A DNA stretch of 64,000 bases, from contig CP053418.1 in NCBI GenBank assembly GCA_013127575.1, positions 930,001 through 994,000 of the forward strand, written 5' to 3'. A program made the translations under genes and the position numbers. This stretch comes from Ramlibacter terrae (GTDB lineage Bacteria > Pseudomonadota > Gammaproteobacteria > Burkholderiales > Burkholderiaceae_C). Of the stretch, positions 10,589 to 22,289 are shown in pieces; the first letter of the stretch is position 1, and the number at the start of each line of letters is the position of its first letter. The notes below the pieces were generated by a model. That model had not been told where the DNA came from, ran no database searches, and saw nothing but the letters and a program-made list of their open reading frames with translations.

Positions 10589-11354
10589 CAACCGGGCGCC
10601 TTCGCGAATGGCGCGATCGCCACGCCCGCGCGTTCCAGCGCCGAGCGCAGCTCCCGCGCCATCGCGACGGCGCCCGGACTGTCGCCGTGCACGCAGATGG
10701 AGTCCGCCTCGATCCGCACCGGGCTGCCGTCGATCGCGGGAAGCACGCCCTCCTGCACCAGGCGCAGCATGCGCGCCGCGATCTCGGCGGGGTCGTGCAG
10801 CACCGATCCGGGCTCGCGCCGCGACACCAGCGCGCCCTGCGGCGTGTAGGCGCGGTCGGCGAACGCCTCCTGCACCACCGGCAGGCCTTCGGCGCGCGCC
10901 CAGCCGACGAGCCGGAGCCGGCCAGCGCGACCAGGACCAGGCCGGCGTCGAGCGCCTGGAGGGCGGCGATCACGTCGCGCGCCTGCCGCTCGTCGTGGGC
11001 GATGGTGTTGTAGAGGGCGCCGTGCGGCTTGACGTAGCGGACCGAGGTTCCGGCCGCCGCCGCCAGCGCCTGCAGCGCGCCGACCTGGTAGATCACGTCG
11101 GCACGCAGGTCTTCGCTGGCCACGTCCATGTTGCGGCGGCCGAAGCCGCGCAGGTCGGGGTAGGCCACGTGCGCCCCGACGGCCACCCCGTTCTTCGCGG
11201 CCGCGCGCAGCGTGCGCAGGATGCCGGCGGCATCTCCCGCGTGGAAGCCGCAGGCCACGTTGGCGCTGCTGACGATGTCCAGCATGGCGGCGTCGTCGCC
11301 CATGCGCCAGGCGCCGAGGCTTTCGCCCAGGTCGCTGTTGAGGTCGATGTGCAT
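10588..11354 (-). CDS. pxpA: 5-oxoprolinase subunit A (LamB/YcsF family)
   Basis: The start [14 protein letters not shown] and the segments [29 protein letters not shown] and VKPHGALYN are the hallmark LamB/YcsF motifs, with conserved Asp/His residues. Corrected length is 255 residues, normal for PxpA. It is the first gene of the pxpA-pxpBC-biotin carboxylase operon, with overlapping stop/start signals throughout. A single frame break near 10918 is healed by CCTGG (giving [13 protein letters not shown]). The operon would recycle spontaneously formed 5-oxoproline. Confidence 0.9.
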
Positions 11355-11428
11355 GCGTTTCCCGGCGGCGCGCGCCGCTTCCGGACGATTATTGTTCAAG
11401 CGGCGCGCGCGCTGCGGCCGGCGCGCCG

Positions 11429-11734
11429 CTACCGGGCCGGTGCCTGCACCGGTTCCAGCGCCTTGCGCCGCTCGGTGCGCCACTGGCGGTACGCGCACAT
11501 CGCGTCGAGGCCCGGCGCGACTGGACGGCGGCGCCGAGGCCGACCTGGGCGTCGAGTTCGGGGGCATGGTGCCGTCCCAATGCAGGATCGCCAGCGCCAG
11601 TTCGAGCGCGGCGACGTGTTCGTCGTCCTGGCGGCCGCCGCCGTCCTGCGCCAGCTGGCGCTGCAGGTCGAGCAGCAGTCGCTGCAGGAAGTCCAGTTCG
11701 GTCTGGGCAGTTCCAGCTTGGGCTTGGGGTCCAT
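11429..11734 (-). CDS. Small hypothetical protein
   Basis: The most coherent reading starts at [10 protein letters not shown] (11734), continues after a break as [20 protein letters not shown] and [17 protein letters not shown], and ends [21 protein letters not shown] at 11429, about 100 residues. At least two frame breaks (near 11705 and 11565) lie in C runs or near CCAGAC, so the exact protein is uncertain. The middle is amphipathic helix-rich with many Leu and Gln residues, and no domain is recognised. It sits between pxpA and an XRE regulator. Confidence 0.45.
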   Translation of the reverse strand: MDPKPKLELPRPNWTSCSDCCSTCSASWRRTAAAARTTNTSPRSNWRWRSCIGTAPCPRTRRPGRPRRRRPVAPGLDAMCAYRQWRTERRKALEPVQAPAR

Positions 11735-11819
11735 GCACGCAGCGTGGCGCTGCGCACGCGGCCGGCATGTCAGCAGGCTGCCTGTTCGTGCTTAGGACGA
11801 TGCAGGCGCCGGGAAGCCG

Positions 11820-12274
11820 TCAGCGGTCGGTGAGCTGCGCCAGCCGATCGGCGGCCTCGCGCTTGCCGATGCCACGCAGCGCGGCGATGGCTTCGAGCTG
11901 GCGCGCGCGCGGGCGCGACTCGCCATGCTCCCATTTGTAGACCGACTGCCCGGACACGCCGAGCAGGGCGGCGAAGTCGGCGGCGGACAGCCCGAGCTTC
12001 GCCCGCTGGGCGGCGAGGCGCGTGGGGCTGAAGCGGCGCTGGCTGGCTGGCCTTCCCCTTCGTCGTCCGCGGACGCGGCCGCCGGTGCGGCGCGGCCCGT
12101 GCCCTTGCCCACGCGCTTGACCTGCCGCTCGAGCTCGTCGATGCGGCGGCGCAGCGCGGCGATATGGCTGCGGTACTGGGCGGAGGCCTTGCGGAACTCC
12201 TCGGTTTCGGCGCGGACTTCCTTGCGCGCGATCCGGGCGATCTCTCCCTTGAGGACGGCTGCGATGTTCGGCAT
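11820..12274 (-). CDS. XRE-type helix-turn-helix protein with N-terminal coiled coil
   Basis: Residues 1-60 are a charged heptad-like helix (KEVRAETEEF, SHIAALRRRIDELERQVKRV). An Ala/Gly/Asp linker follows, then a Cro/C1-type DNA-binding domain (LGLSAADFAALLGVSGQSVYKWE with the recognition helix around GVSGQSVYKWEHG). About 151 residues after healing one break near 12050, which is plausibly a CCAGG site. The coiled coil suggests dimerisation. The target is unknown; no obvious partner gene lies beside it. Confidence 0.75.
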
Positions 12275-12468
12275 GTGCGATGGATTGGTGCCGCCGGGGC
12301 GAAAGAACGCCCGGCTTGTGGTGGCTGGCTCCCTGCCGAGATGATAGTCGTGCTGGGCTACATCCCCCGGATGGGTGATGTCCGCCTGCGGCCGACAAGC
12401 CTGTCGTCAATGTCCTACATCCACGCGTCGCCCGTTTTCCTACCATTCGGCTCCCCGGAGGTTTGTGA

Positions 12469-12925
12469 ATGCAAGCGAATCCCGCCGTGATGGCACCGGT
12501 CCGGCCCGGCAACAAGACGCCCGCCGGAGTCCGTTCGGCGGCGCCCGCAGGCAGGAAGCTTCAGAAAGCCTCCCCGCGGTGGCCTACCCGCATGCCCCGG
12601 CGGGCATCAATTCGCTCGACAACGTGCGTTCGGCCTTCTGGCAGGCGTACCGCCACCTGTTCCCGCCGCACTCGCTGGCGGCGCAGACGCCCAACGGCAG
12701 CATCGTGATCTCTGGTCGATCCGGGACGAACCGCACGCGCGTTATCCGTACGCCGCGCCCGTCATGCTGCGCTTCGACGAAGAGCTCGTCCACGCGATGG
12801 CGCGCTGCGACACGCCGCAGCGCATCCGCATCGCCGAGAAGCACGAACCCACGCTGCGCGAAGGCATGCGCGGCTACGACCCGTTCGCGCGCTTCCCCAA
12901 CGCCCGCGTCGTCGTCATCGGTTAG
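12469..12925 (+). CDS. Hypothetical protein
   Basis: A strong ribosome-binding site (GGAGG, 7 bases before the ATG at 12469) opens a frame. After two breaks (near 12577 and 12712, the second healed at CCTGG) it reads SLDNVRSAFWQAYRHLFPPH, then VISWSIRDEPHARYPYAAP, then MLRFDEELVHAMARC, and ends FARFPNARVVVIG at 12925. About 152 residues, soluble, with a basic disordered N-terminal 40 residues. I do not recognise the family. It is convergent with the DUF3999 gene. Confidence 0.6.
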
Positions 12926-12957
12926 GGTTCACTTCGAATTGCCCGGCGGCTGCGCCT

Positions 12958-14315
12958 TCACGGGCGCAGCAACGCGAAGGCGACGCCGCCCAGCAGGGCG
13001 ACGCCCAGCGCCAGCACCAGCCAGAGTCCCACCGTCTTGGTGTCCGTGCCCGCGGGCAGCCAGGCCGCCCGGGCGGGCGGCGGCGCCGGCGGCGTTTCGC
13101 GCACGGACGTGACGCGGGCCGTCGGCAGCGCTTCCGGCTTGACCGCCGTGGTGCCGGCCAGCACGCCCAGGGGCAGGGCCGATGCCGGCGTATCGGCGCG
13201 GCCTGCGGCCAGCACGTGCTCGCTCGCGCCGGCGACGAACACCACGTCCACCGGCGCGAACTGGGCACGCGCTTCGAGCGGCAGGCCTTCGAGCCGCGTC
13301 CCGTGCGTCGCTTCGATGCGCAGCCAGCGCGCGGGGCTCCGCGGCAACGCCACCGGCGTGTTGCTGCTCTCCTGCCCCGCCGCGCCGACCCGGTAGACCA
13401 CGGTGTCGGCCAGCAGCCGCCGAGGGTTCGGAGGGCTGGTTGCGCCCGAGGATGCGCACGGGCACCAGCGTGTTGGCCTGCGTCGTGCGCAGGTCGAGCG
13501 CCGTCATCGGCGTGCCGAATGCCAGTGGCCACACGCGTGCGGAGGGGCCGTCCGCCTGCGGCGCGGGCAGGACCACCGAAGGGGCGGCGGGCGCCGGCGC
13601 GCCGCCGCGCGCAAGCCCGTGACGCTTTCGACCGCCACCCCTTCCTGCCCGGACCAGTCCAGGCGCAGGTAACGTCCCTGCAGGTCCAGAGGTTCCAGCA
13701 GTTCCAGCGTGTCGTTGGCGGGTGCGCCGGCGCCGTCGAAGCGGTACAGGCGGCCCCGCACCGGGTGCGAAGTCCAGTTCGCCGGTCGGTGCTGCTGGAC
13801 ACCGTGACCTGCACCGGCACGTTGGACGGCAGCCGGCCCGGACGCGCAGGCCGTCGACGCGTTCGTGCAGCGACCGGGTGTCGAACAGTGAAGAGGCAAG
13901 CTGCTGCGACGCGGCGCCGGCCGCGCCGGGCTCGAGCTGCACCCACAACGCCTGCGAGCGGTTGCCATCCTCTACCCGGACGCGCACCGCGCCCCGCGGC
14001 GGCGCAACGCCGGCGGCGGAGAACAAGGGCAGCGCCGGCACCGCCGGGTGGGCACGCGCGGCGCCTCCGGCGCCTGCGGCGGTGCGGCCAGCGCGAACGG
14101 CACCGGCTGCCCCTTCGCCCCGAAGACGCGCAGGTCGGCGGCGGCCGGCGACTGCAGCCTGGCGAGCGCTTCCGCGGGCACCGGCAGCCGCACCAGGCCC
14201 TGGTGCGGCGCGGCGTCGATCGTGGCCGTCCGGCGAAGTCGCCGGGGCCGATCTCCGCCGCGCGCAGCGGCAGGGCGACAGCGAGCAGGGCGAGTCCTTG
14301 CCAGAGCTTCTTCAT
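12958..14315 (-). CDS. DUF3999-type exported membrane protein
   Basis: It starts MKKLWQGLALLAVALPLRAAEIGPGDFAG, a signal peptide. A long beta-rich extracytoplasmic region resembling jelly-roll segments follows (WVQLEPGAAGA, YLRLDWSGQEGVAVESV, RWLRIEATHGTRLEGLPLEA). It ends in a single transmembrane helix (LWLVLALGVALLGGVAFALLRP) at the C-terminus. About 455 residues after several breaks between 13390 and 14240. The ATG overlaps the stop of the DUF2339 gene (ATGA). DUF2339 and DUF3999 proteins are commonly paired. A cell-envelope role is likely, but the biochemical function is unknown. Confidence 0.7.
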
Positions 14316-17102
14316 GGCGTCGCTCCCTGCAGGTCGGGCTGCACCGGTTCCTTGCGCGGCACGGGCGGCAGCGGCGCGAAATAGCCGACCACCAGCATCA
14401 GCAGGCCCACCGCGATGAAGACCACGATGCGTTCCGAGCCGCCGCGGTTGGACAGGTCGATCACGAACAGCTTCAGCACCGTCAGCCCGAGCAGGCCCGC
14501 GCCCAGCATCCACGGCGTGCGCAGGGCGCGCCGGTGCGCGCCGACCATCAGCACCAGCGCGATCAGCGTCCAGAGGATGGAGTAGCCGGCCTGCACGACA
14601 AACGATGCGAACAGCGCTTCCGCGTTCCGGGCGACGCCGAAGTAGTGGTGCGCCACGCGCAGCCACACGGTGTTGATGGCGACGAAGGCGATCGCGGCCA
14701 GCACGCCGGGCACGGCGGCGCCGCGCACCACGCGGGCCGGATCGACCTGCGACGCCCGCACGCGCAGCAGCCACAGCGCGCAGACGGCCAGCGCCAGGCC
14801 GACGGCCGGGTCGGTCGGGTTCAGCAGCGGCACGTAGGGCAGCGGGCGGGCCTCGCCGCTGGAATGCACGGCCACCACCGGGGCGCCGAGCGCGAGCGCG
14901 GCGGCCAGCGGCGCCGCCGCGTGCCACAGGTACGCGCCGGCGAATCGGTCCAGCGGCCAGCGCAGGCCGCCCGGGGGCGCATCGAACCAGCGGCGCCGTG
15001 TCAGCACCAGCAGCACGGCGCTGCCTGCGGCCAGCAGGATCACCGTCGCCCAGGCCGTTTGCCAGAGCTGCGCGCGGTCGATGGCGAACACCAGCAGGTT
15101 GGCCGCGAGCAGCACCAGCAGCCAGACGCCGCCGGCATGCACCCAGCGCCACCAGCCTTGCGGCGGATGCGGGTCGAGGTCGCGCAGCATCTTCACGTGC
15201 AGCAGCAAGGCGAGCGGCCACACCAGCCAGCCGCCGGACTGGAACACATGGTCCTGCGTCGCCATCGTCCAGACGGCGCCGACCAGCAGCACGGGCATCA
15301 CCAGCCAGGCGGGCGTGGCCGCGATGGGCCAGCGTTGCGCGCGTTGCGGCAGGGCGAAGCGGTAGAACACGAAAGCGGTCACCACCCACGCGGCCATCTG
15401 CAGCAGCACGCGCTGGCCCTGCTCGATGAAGTAGTGGACGCCCCCTTCGCCATCGACCGAGAAGCGGCCGATCTCCCCGCCCAGCGCCGACTGCCACCAG
15501 GCGAAGCCGATCCAGAACAGCACCGGCGACAACTGCGACTCCAGCGCGCCGAATGCGGAGGCCGCCCGGCTGGGCGCCTCCTCGCGCAGCGGCTCGCGCG
15601 ACCACCAGGAGATCGCCAGGGCCGCACCGGCCAGCATGGTGGCGCCGACGAACGCGGGATTGGCGAAGGCCCACCCTCCCACGGCGCTGGGCGACGGCCC
15701 GTCGAGGAAGAGGCCGGTCGCCAGCACCTGCAGCGCCAGCCCTGCCGCGCGGGCGAGCCAGCGGCCCTGCCGGCGCCCCATCCAGTACACGGCCGCGCCT
15801 TCGACGGCCCAGGCGGCGGAGGTCCAGCGGCCGTCCAGCGCCAGCGGCACCGCCAGCGTGATGAAGCCGAGCGCGAGCGCCGGGAAGCACTCGGCCAGCC
15901 AGCGGTTCACCAGCGCGTCGCCGCGCGAGCGCTTCACCAGCCACCAGCCGAGCGCGAGGTAGAGCGCCGCCAGCACCAGCGCGGAGAAGGCGCCGGCGTA
16001 GGGCACGTCGCGCACCAGGCCAGTGTGCAGGCCGAAGGCGACGATGGGCGTGCCGAACACCAGCGTGGCGTCGACGGCGCGCCGCGCGGCCGGCCGTGGC
16101 GCAGCGCATAGAACAGGCTGGCCAGCAGGTAGACCGCGAAGAACGCGACGAGGAAGGGCAGGGTGCTCGCCAGCTGCTCGGGCCGGTAGCGCAGCACGCC
16201 CAGGCGGTCGCGACGCCGAAGGTCGCGAAGAAGCCGAGCAGGTTGAGCGGGCGCCACGCCTTCATCCAGGCCACCGCGGCGATGGCGACGCCGAGCAGCA
16301 GGTAGTAGCCGAAGAGCGCGACGTGGCTGCCTTGTCCGGTGGAAACCGGGATGGGCGCAGCGAAGCCGCCCGCGAAGCCGATGAAGGCCAGTGGCAGCGC
16401 GTTCTGCGCCAGCGCGACGATGGTGGAGAACAGGCAGACCAGCCCCAGCGCCGCGAAAGCGGCACCCGCGGGCAGGAAGGCGTACAGCCGGAACGCCGCG
16501 AACACCGTCAGGTACAGCACCGCGACGCCCGCGCCCTGCAGCGTCATCGCATAGCCGGTCTTGTCCGCCCCGCGCTTGCGCAGGCGGAGGCCGAACGCGA
16601 ACAGCGCGATGCCGGCGGCGCCGATCGCGGCCAGCCGCAGTTGCGGCGGGAGCAGGGCGTTGTCGACCGCGTACTTGGCGAGGAAGGCGAGGCCGACGAA
16701 CAGGACGAGCACGCCCATGCGCACGACGGTGTTGCCGCCGAACAGCCACTCACGCGCCCGGTTGAAGAGGGCGGTGACGAGGTCGGGGCGCTTCGGCGTG
16801 GCGGGCCGTGGGGAGGGTGGCGGCGCGACGGGCGCGGCCGGCGCCAGCGGCGCAAGCTCGGGCTCCGGCTCCAGCGGTTCTTGCGGCTGCGGCGTCGCAA
16901 CCGGAGGGGCGGCCGTCCGCGGCGGCGTTGCAACGGCCGCCGCCGGGAGCGCCGTCCGCGCGATCTCCTTGCGGATGGCCCGCCGCAGGCTCCAGCCGGC
17001 CAGCAGGCCCAGCACGGCGCCGAAGATCACGGCGAACTCTTCGTCCCGGCCCGGCCACAGCAGGCCCAGGACCGCGCCCCAGATGGCTCCCCACAACAAC
17101 AT
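14312..17102 (-). CDS. DUF2339 polytopic membrane protein
   Basis: About 930 residues. The N-terminus MLLWGAIWGAVLGLLWPGR is membrane-embedded, followed by a Pro/Ala-rich linker (residues 60-105). More than 20 predicted membrane helices follow (for example VRMGVLVLFVGLAFLAKYAV and IALVLMVGAHRR), with the family segment KYAVDNALLPP. The C-terminus QPDLQGATP overlaps the start of the DUF3999 gene. Breaks near 16205 and 16093 are both healed at CCTGG. The function of DUF2339 proteins is not established. Coupling with DUF3999 suggests a membrane complex with a periplasmic arm. Confidence 0.85.
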
Positions 17103-17188
17103 GCTGATTCCCTCGTCGTTCCCGGACGGCAAGCGTGCCGCCGCGGCGCCCCTGTGGCGAGGCGTTTGCGGCGCAGTATAGGAAACCG

Positions 17189-17407
17189 CTACCGGCGGTC
17201 GCGCGCGAGGAGCTCCCCGGCCTGTTCGCACCAGTAATCGGCGGCGGCAAACCAGCCTTCCCACACGCAGCCGCTGCAGCCGCGGCCGCAGCAGGTCGTG
17301 GGTTCGTCAGGCGGCGCGCGGAACGCGATGCCGGCGTCGAGCAGCGCGAACTGCAGCGGGGCGAAACGGGCGCGGGTGGCTTCGGGATCGGGCGGGACGA
17401 AGGGCAT
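17189..17407 (-). CDS. Small oxidoreductase-like Cys motif protein
   Basis: The 72-residue protein contains PTTCCGRGCSGCVWEGW, matching the cysteine-rich motif of the oxidoreductase-like N-terminal family (CCxxGCxxCVWxxY type). The ATG at 17407 is the only sensible start and the frame is unbroken. In eukaryotes this motif occurs in mitochondrial proteins; in proteobacteria it forms short stand-alone proteins of unknown role, possibly metal- or redox-active through the clustered cysteines. It is followed by the DUF2339 start 86 bases away without a shared operon signal. Confidence 0.75.
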   Translation of the reverse strand: MPFVPPDPEATRARFAPLQFALLDAGIAFRAPPDEPTTCCGRGCSGCVWEGWFAAADYWCEQAGELLARDRR

Positions 17408-17415
17408 AAAGAATC

Positions 17416-17497
17416 TGTCATCCCGGGCTCGACCCGGGATCCACGCAGCGCACGATCAACCGCTGCCGCTGGATTGCGGGTCAGGCCCGCAATGACA
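17416..17497. repeat. Palindromic intergenic repeat with TGTCAT ends
   Basis: The 82-base element begins TGTCAT and ends ATGACA. It contains two perfect palindromic arms, CCCGGG-CTCGA-CCCGGG (from 17422) and TTGCGGG-TCAGG-CCCGCAA (to 17492), separated by about 35 bases. This is the layout of dispersed extragenic palindromes. It ends 2 bases from the xdhB stop codon, so it could act as the terminator for xdhAB and for the opposing side. Only one copy was seen in this window. Confidence 0.6.
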
Positions 17498-17499
17498 GT

Positions 17500-19802
17500 T
17501 TAGAGTTTCAGCGCCTTCAGCACGTTCTCCGCCGTCGCCGGCGCGTCCAGCTTGACCTGCTTGCTGCCGTTCGCCGCCGCCACCGCGTCGCGCAAGGCCT
17601 CCCACACGCTGATCGCCAGCATGAAGGGCGGCTCGCCGACGGCCTTGCTGCCGCCGACGTTGTCTTCGGGGTTCGCTTCCGGCCACAGCTGCACGACGAA
17701 GTGCTCCGGCACGTCGCCGGTCGCGGGGATCTTGTACGTGCTCGGTGCGTGCGTCTGCAGCAGGCCCTTGTCGTTCCAGACCAGCTGCTCGGTCGTCAGC
17801 CAGCCCATGCCCTGCACGAAGCCGCCTTCGATCTGGCCGATGTCGATGGCCGGGTTGATCGAGGTGCCGACGTCGTGGAGGATGTCGACCTTCAGCACGC
17901 GGCTCTCGCCGGTCAGCGTGTCGATGGCGACTTCGCTGCACGCCGCGCCGTACGAGAAATAGTAGAACGGCCGCCCGGTCAGCGTGTGCTTGTCGTAGTG
18001 GATCTTGGGCGTCTTGTAGAAGCCGTCGCTCCACAGTTGCACGCGCGACTTGTAGGCGTCGTCGAGCAGTTGCTCCCACGAGAGCACGGCATCCGGCGCG
18101 CTCACTGGCCGCCCGCGAAGATCACCTGCTCGGGCCGGCACTTCTGCTTGTCGGCGACGTACTCGGCCAGCCGTTCGCGCACCTGGCGCGCCGCGAACTG
18201 CGCGGCCCGGCCGTTCAGGTCGGTGCCGCTGGAGGCCGCCGTGGCGCTGGCGTTCGGCACCTTGCTGGTGTCCGTCGCCGTGATGCGCACGCGCCCGAAC
18301 GGAATGCCCAGTTCGTCGGCGACGAGCTGGCAGATCTTGGTGTGCAGGCCCTGGCCCATCTCGGTGCCGCCGTGGTTCACCTGCACGCTGCCGTCGGTGT
18401 AGCAATGCACCAGCGCGCCCGCCTGGTTGAAGAAGGTGGCCGTGAACGAGATGCCGAACTTGACCGGCGTGATCGCGATGCCGCGCTTGATCACCGGGCT
18501 CTGCGCGTTCCAGCGCGCGATCTCCTCGCGCCGCGCGCGGTAGCCGCAGTCGGACTCCAGCCGGCCAACCAGCGGATCGAGGATGTTGTCCTCGATGCGC
18601 ATCTCGTAGTGCGTGGTGTTGCGCTCCTCGATGCCGTAGAAGTTGCGCTTGCGCACATCGAGCGCGTCCAGGCCGAGGTGGCGCGCGATGTCGCCGAGGA
18701 TCGCTTCCATCACGATCATGCCTTGCGGCCCGCCGAAGCCGCGGAACGCCGTGTGGCTCTGCGTGTTCGTTTTGCAGCGGTGCGAGACGATCTCGACGTC
18801 GCCGAGGAAGTAGGCGTTGTCGACGTGGAACACCGCGCGGTCAGCCACCGGCCCGCTCAGGTCGGCGCTGAAGCCGCAGTTGGCGGCCAGGATCAGCTTG
18901 AGGCCGGTCACCGGCCGCTGTCGTCGAAGCCCACCTCGTAGTCGTAGGCGAAAGGGTGCCGCTTGCCGGTGACCGGGAAGTCGTCGTCGCGGTCCAGCCG
19001 CAGCTTCACGGGCTTGCCGGTTTTGCGCGCGGCCAGCGCGGCCCAAACCGCGAGGTGGCCGCCCTGCGTCTCCTTGCCGCCGAAGCCGCCGCCCATGCGC
19101 CGGCAGGCGACCGTCACCGCATGGCTCTCGAGCCCGAGCGCGTGCGCCACCCAGTGCTGCACCTCGCCCGGGTGCTGCGTGCTGGAGTGGATGTGCCACT
19201 GTTCCTGCTCCTGCGGCAGCGCGTAGGCGATCTGGCCTTCGAGGTAGAAGTGCTCTGGCCGCCGACTTCGAGCGTGCCGGCGAGCCGGTGCGGCGCGCTC
19301 GCGATGCGACGTTCCGGTTCGCCGCGGCGCACCGTCACCGGCGGCAGCACGAAGCTTTGCGCGGCGAGCGCCTCGCGCACGTCCGGGATCGCTGGCAACG
19401 CCTCGATGCGCAGCTTGACCTTGCGCGCGGCGCGGCGCGCCTGCATCACGGTGTCGGCCACCACCAGCCCGACGACCTGCCCGATGTGCTCCACCTTGTC
19501 GATGGCGAAGATCGGCTCGTCGTGCGTGAAGGTCGCCAGGATCTTGTCGCCGGGAATGTCGGCGGCGAGCACGACGCTGCGCACGCCGGGCATCTCCAGC
19601 GCCTCGCTCGCGTCGACGCCCAGCAGCTTGCCGTGCGCCACGGTGGAAAGGATGGGCGCCGCATGCAGCGTGCCCTTCGTCTCCGTGATGTCGTCGATGT
19701 AGGTGGCGCGGCCCGCCACCTGCGCGCGGGCGCTCTCGTGCGGATGCGAATGGCCGGTGGCCGTGGGCACCGTCGCCGTCTCCGGGAACTTCTCGGGCGC
19801 GT

Positions 19803-19806
<4 letters not shown>
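17500..19806 (-). CDS. xdhB: Xanthine dehydrogenase, molybdopterin-binding subunit
   Basis: This is the large subunit that binds the molybdenum cofactor and oxidises hypoxanthine and xanthine to urate. About 769 residues. Motifs: CRRMGGGFGGKE (about residue 240), TAFRGFGGPQGM (about residue 345), GSVQVNHGGTEMGQGLHTK, and GGSKAVGEPPFMLA near the C-terminus with the catalytic glutamate region. Its ATG overlaps the xdhA stop (ATGA). Three frame breaks near 19258, 18912 and 18106 are all healed by completing CCAGG or CCTGG. The stop abuts the palindromic repeat. No xdhC (cofactor insertion chaperone) follows. Confidence 0.93.
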
Positions 19807-21263
<1,457 letters not shown>

Positions 21264-21298
21264 TGATTTCAGTATCGGTCAGGAGGGGCGCCGGCGCG

Positions 21299-21316
21299 CA
21301 TATGCTTGGGCATATG
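21299..21316. promoter_or_regulatory. Palindromic operator in the xdhA-lysR divergent gap
   Basis: CATATGC-TTGG-GCATATG is a perfect 7-base inverted repeat with a 4-base spacer, containing a T-N11-A core as in LysR-type boxes. It lies 36 bases from the xdhA start and 21 bases from the lysR start, so one regulator bound here could repress its own gene and control xdhAB. Confidence 0.6.
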
Positions 21317-21336
21317 AACCCGATGCGCCCTCAGGT

Positions 21337-22289
21337 ATGAGAGACCAGGCCCTTTTCGACAAGATAGACCTCCACCTGATCAGGGTCTTGCATACCGTCT
21401 TGAGCGAACGCAGCGTATCCCGGGCCGCCGTCCGGCTGGGCATGTACCAGCCTGCGGTCTCGGCGTCGCTGAAAAAGCTGAGGGAGCTGGCCGGCGACCC
21501 GCTGCTGGTGCGCTCGGGCGCCGGCATGGTGCCCACGGATGCAGGGTTGCGCATGATCGAACCCAGCGCAAGCATTCTTCGTGCCGCCGAGATGCTGTTC
21601 TCGGACGCGCGCGGCTTCGCGCCGCAGGCCACCACGCTCACCTTCCGCGTCGCCGCCGCCGACTACCTCGACCCGCTGTTCCTGCCCAGGCTGGTGGCCG
21701 ACGTGAAGGCCGGGCGCCGCAGGCGCAGGTGGAGATCCATCCGCTCAACGCCGCCTCCGACTACCAGGCGCGGCTGGCGCAGGGCGAGGTCGACGTGGTG
21801 GTCGGCAACTGGCTGCAGCCGCCGGACGAGCTCCACCGGGCAAGCTCTTCACCGACGACATCGTGTGCTGGTGGCGCGCGACCATCCGGCCCTGCGGCGC
21901 GGCTGGACGCTGGAAAGCTGGCTCGACACCGAACACGTCGCGCCGACGCCGACGCATCCGGGCGCGCGCGGCGTCATCGACGAACACTTGGAAGGCCGGG
22001 GCTGCGCCGCAACATCACCGCCCGCTGCGCCCACTTCGGGCTGCTGCCGCAGATCGTGGCGTCCAGCCTGCTGGTGCTGACCACCGGCCGCCAGTTCTGC
22101 GAGCGCTTCACCGATCGGCTGCCGCTGGCGATCCTGCCCTGCCCGGTCGATTTTCCGCCGCTGGTGTACTACCAGCTCTGGCACGAGCGCAGCCATGCGT
22201 CGGCTTCCGGCCGCTGGCTGCGCGAACGCGTGCGGACCGTGGCGGCGGGAGTCAGGGAGAATGGCGGCGCAGAAACTCGACGTCCATGA
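21337..22289 (+). CDS. LysR-family regulator, probable purine catabolism regulator
   Basis: The helix-turn-helix reads LHLIRVLHTVLSERSVSRAA then LGMYQPAVSASLKKLRELAG, and the effector domain contains VVGNWLQPPDELH, TPTHPGARGVIDE and HFGLLPQIVASS. About 318 residues. It is divergent from xdhA, and its 3' end overlaps the ATPase gene by 29 bases. It therefore probably regulates both the dehydrogenase and the purine transporter. Five apparent breaks occur between 21715 and 22005. Most are healed at CCTGG, but one near 21864 is a lost G in GTGGTG. Confidence 0.85.

Noticed and set aside
14048..16111. A 687-residue plus-strand open frame, rich in His, Gln and Arg
   Set aside because: It is the antisense shadow of the DUF2339/DUF3999 genes; long stop-free antisense frames are common at this GC content and the translation has no domain or RBS.
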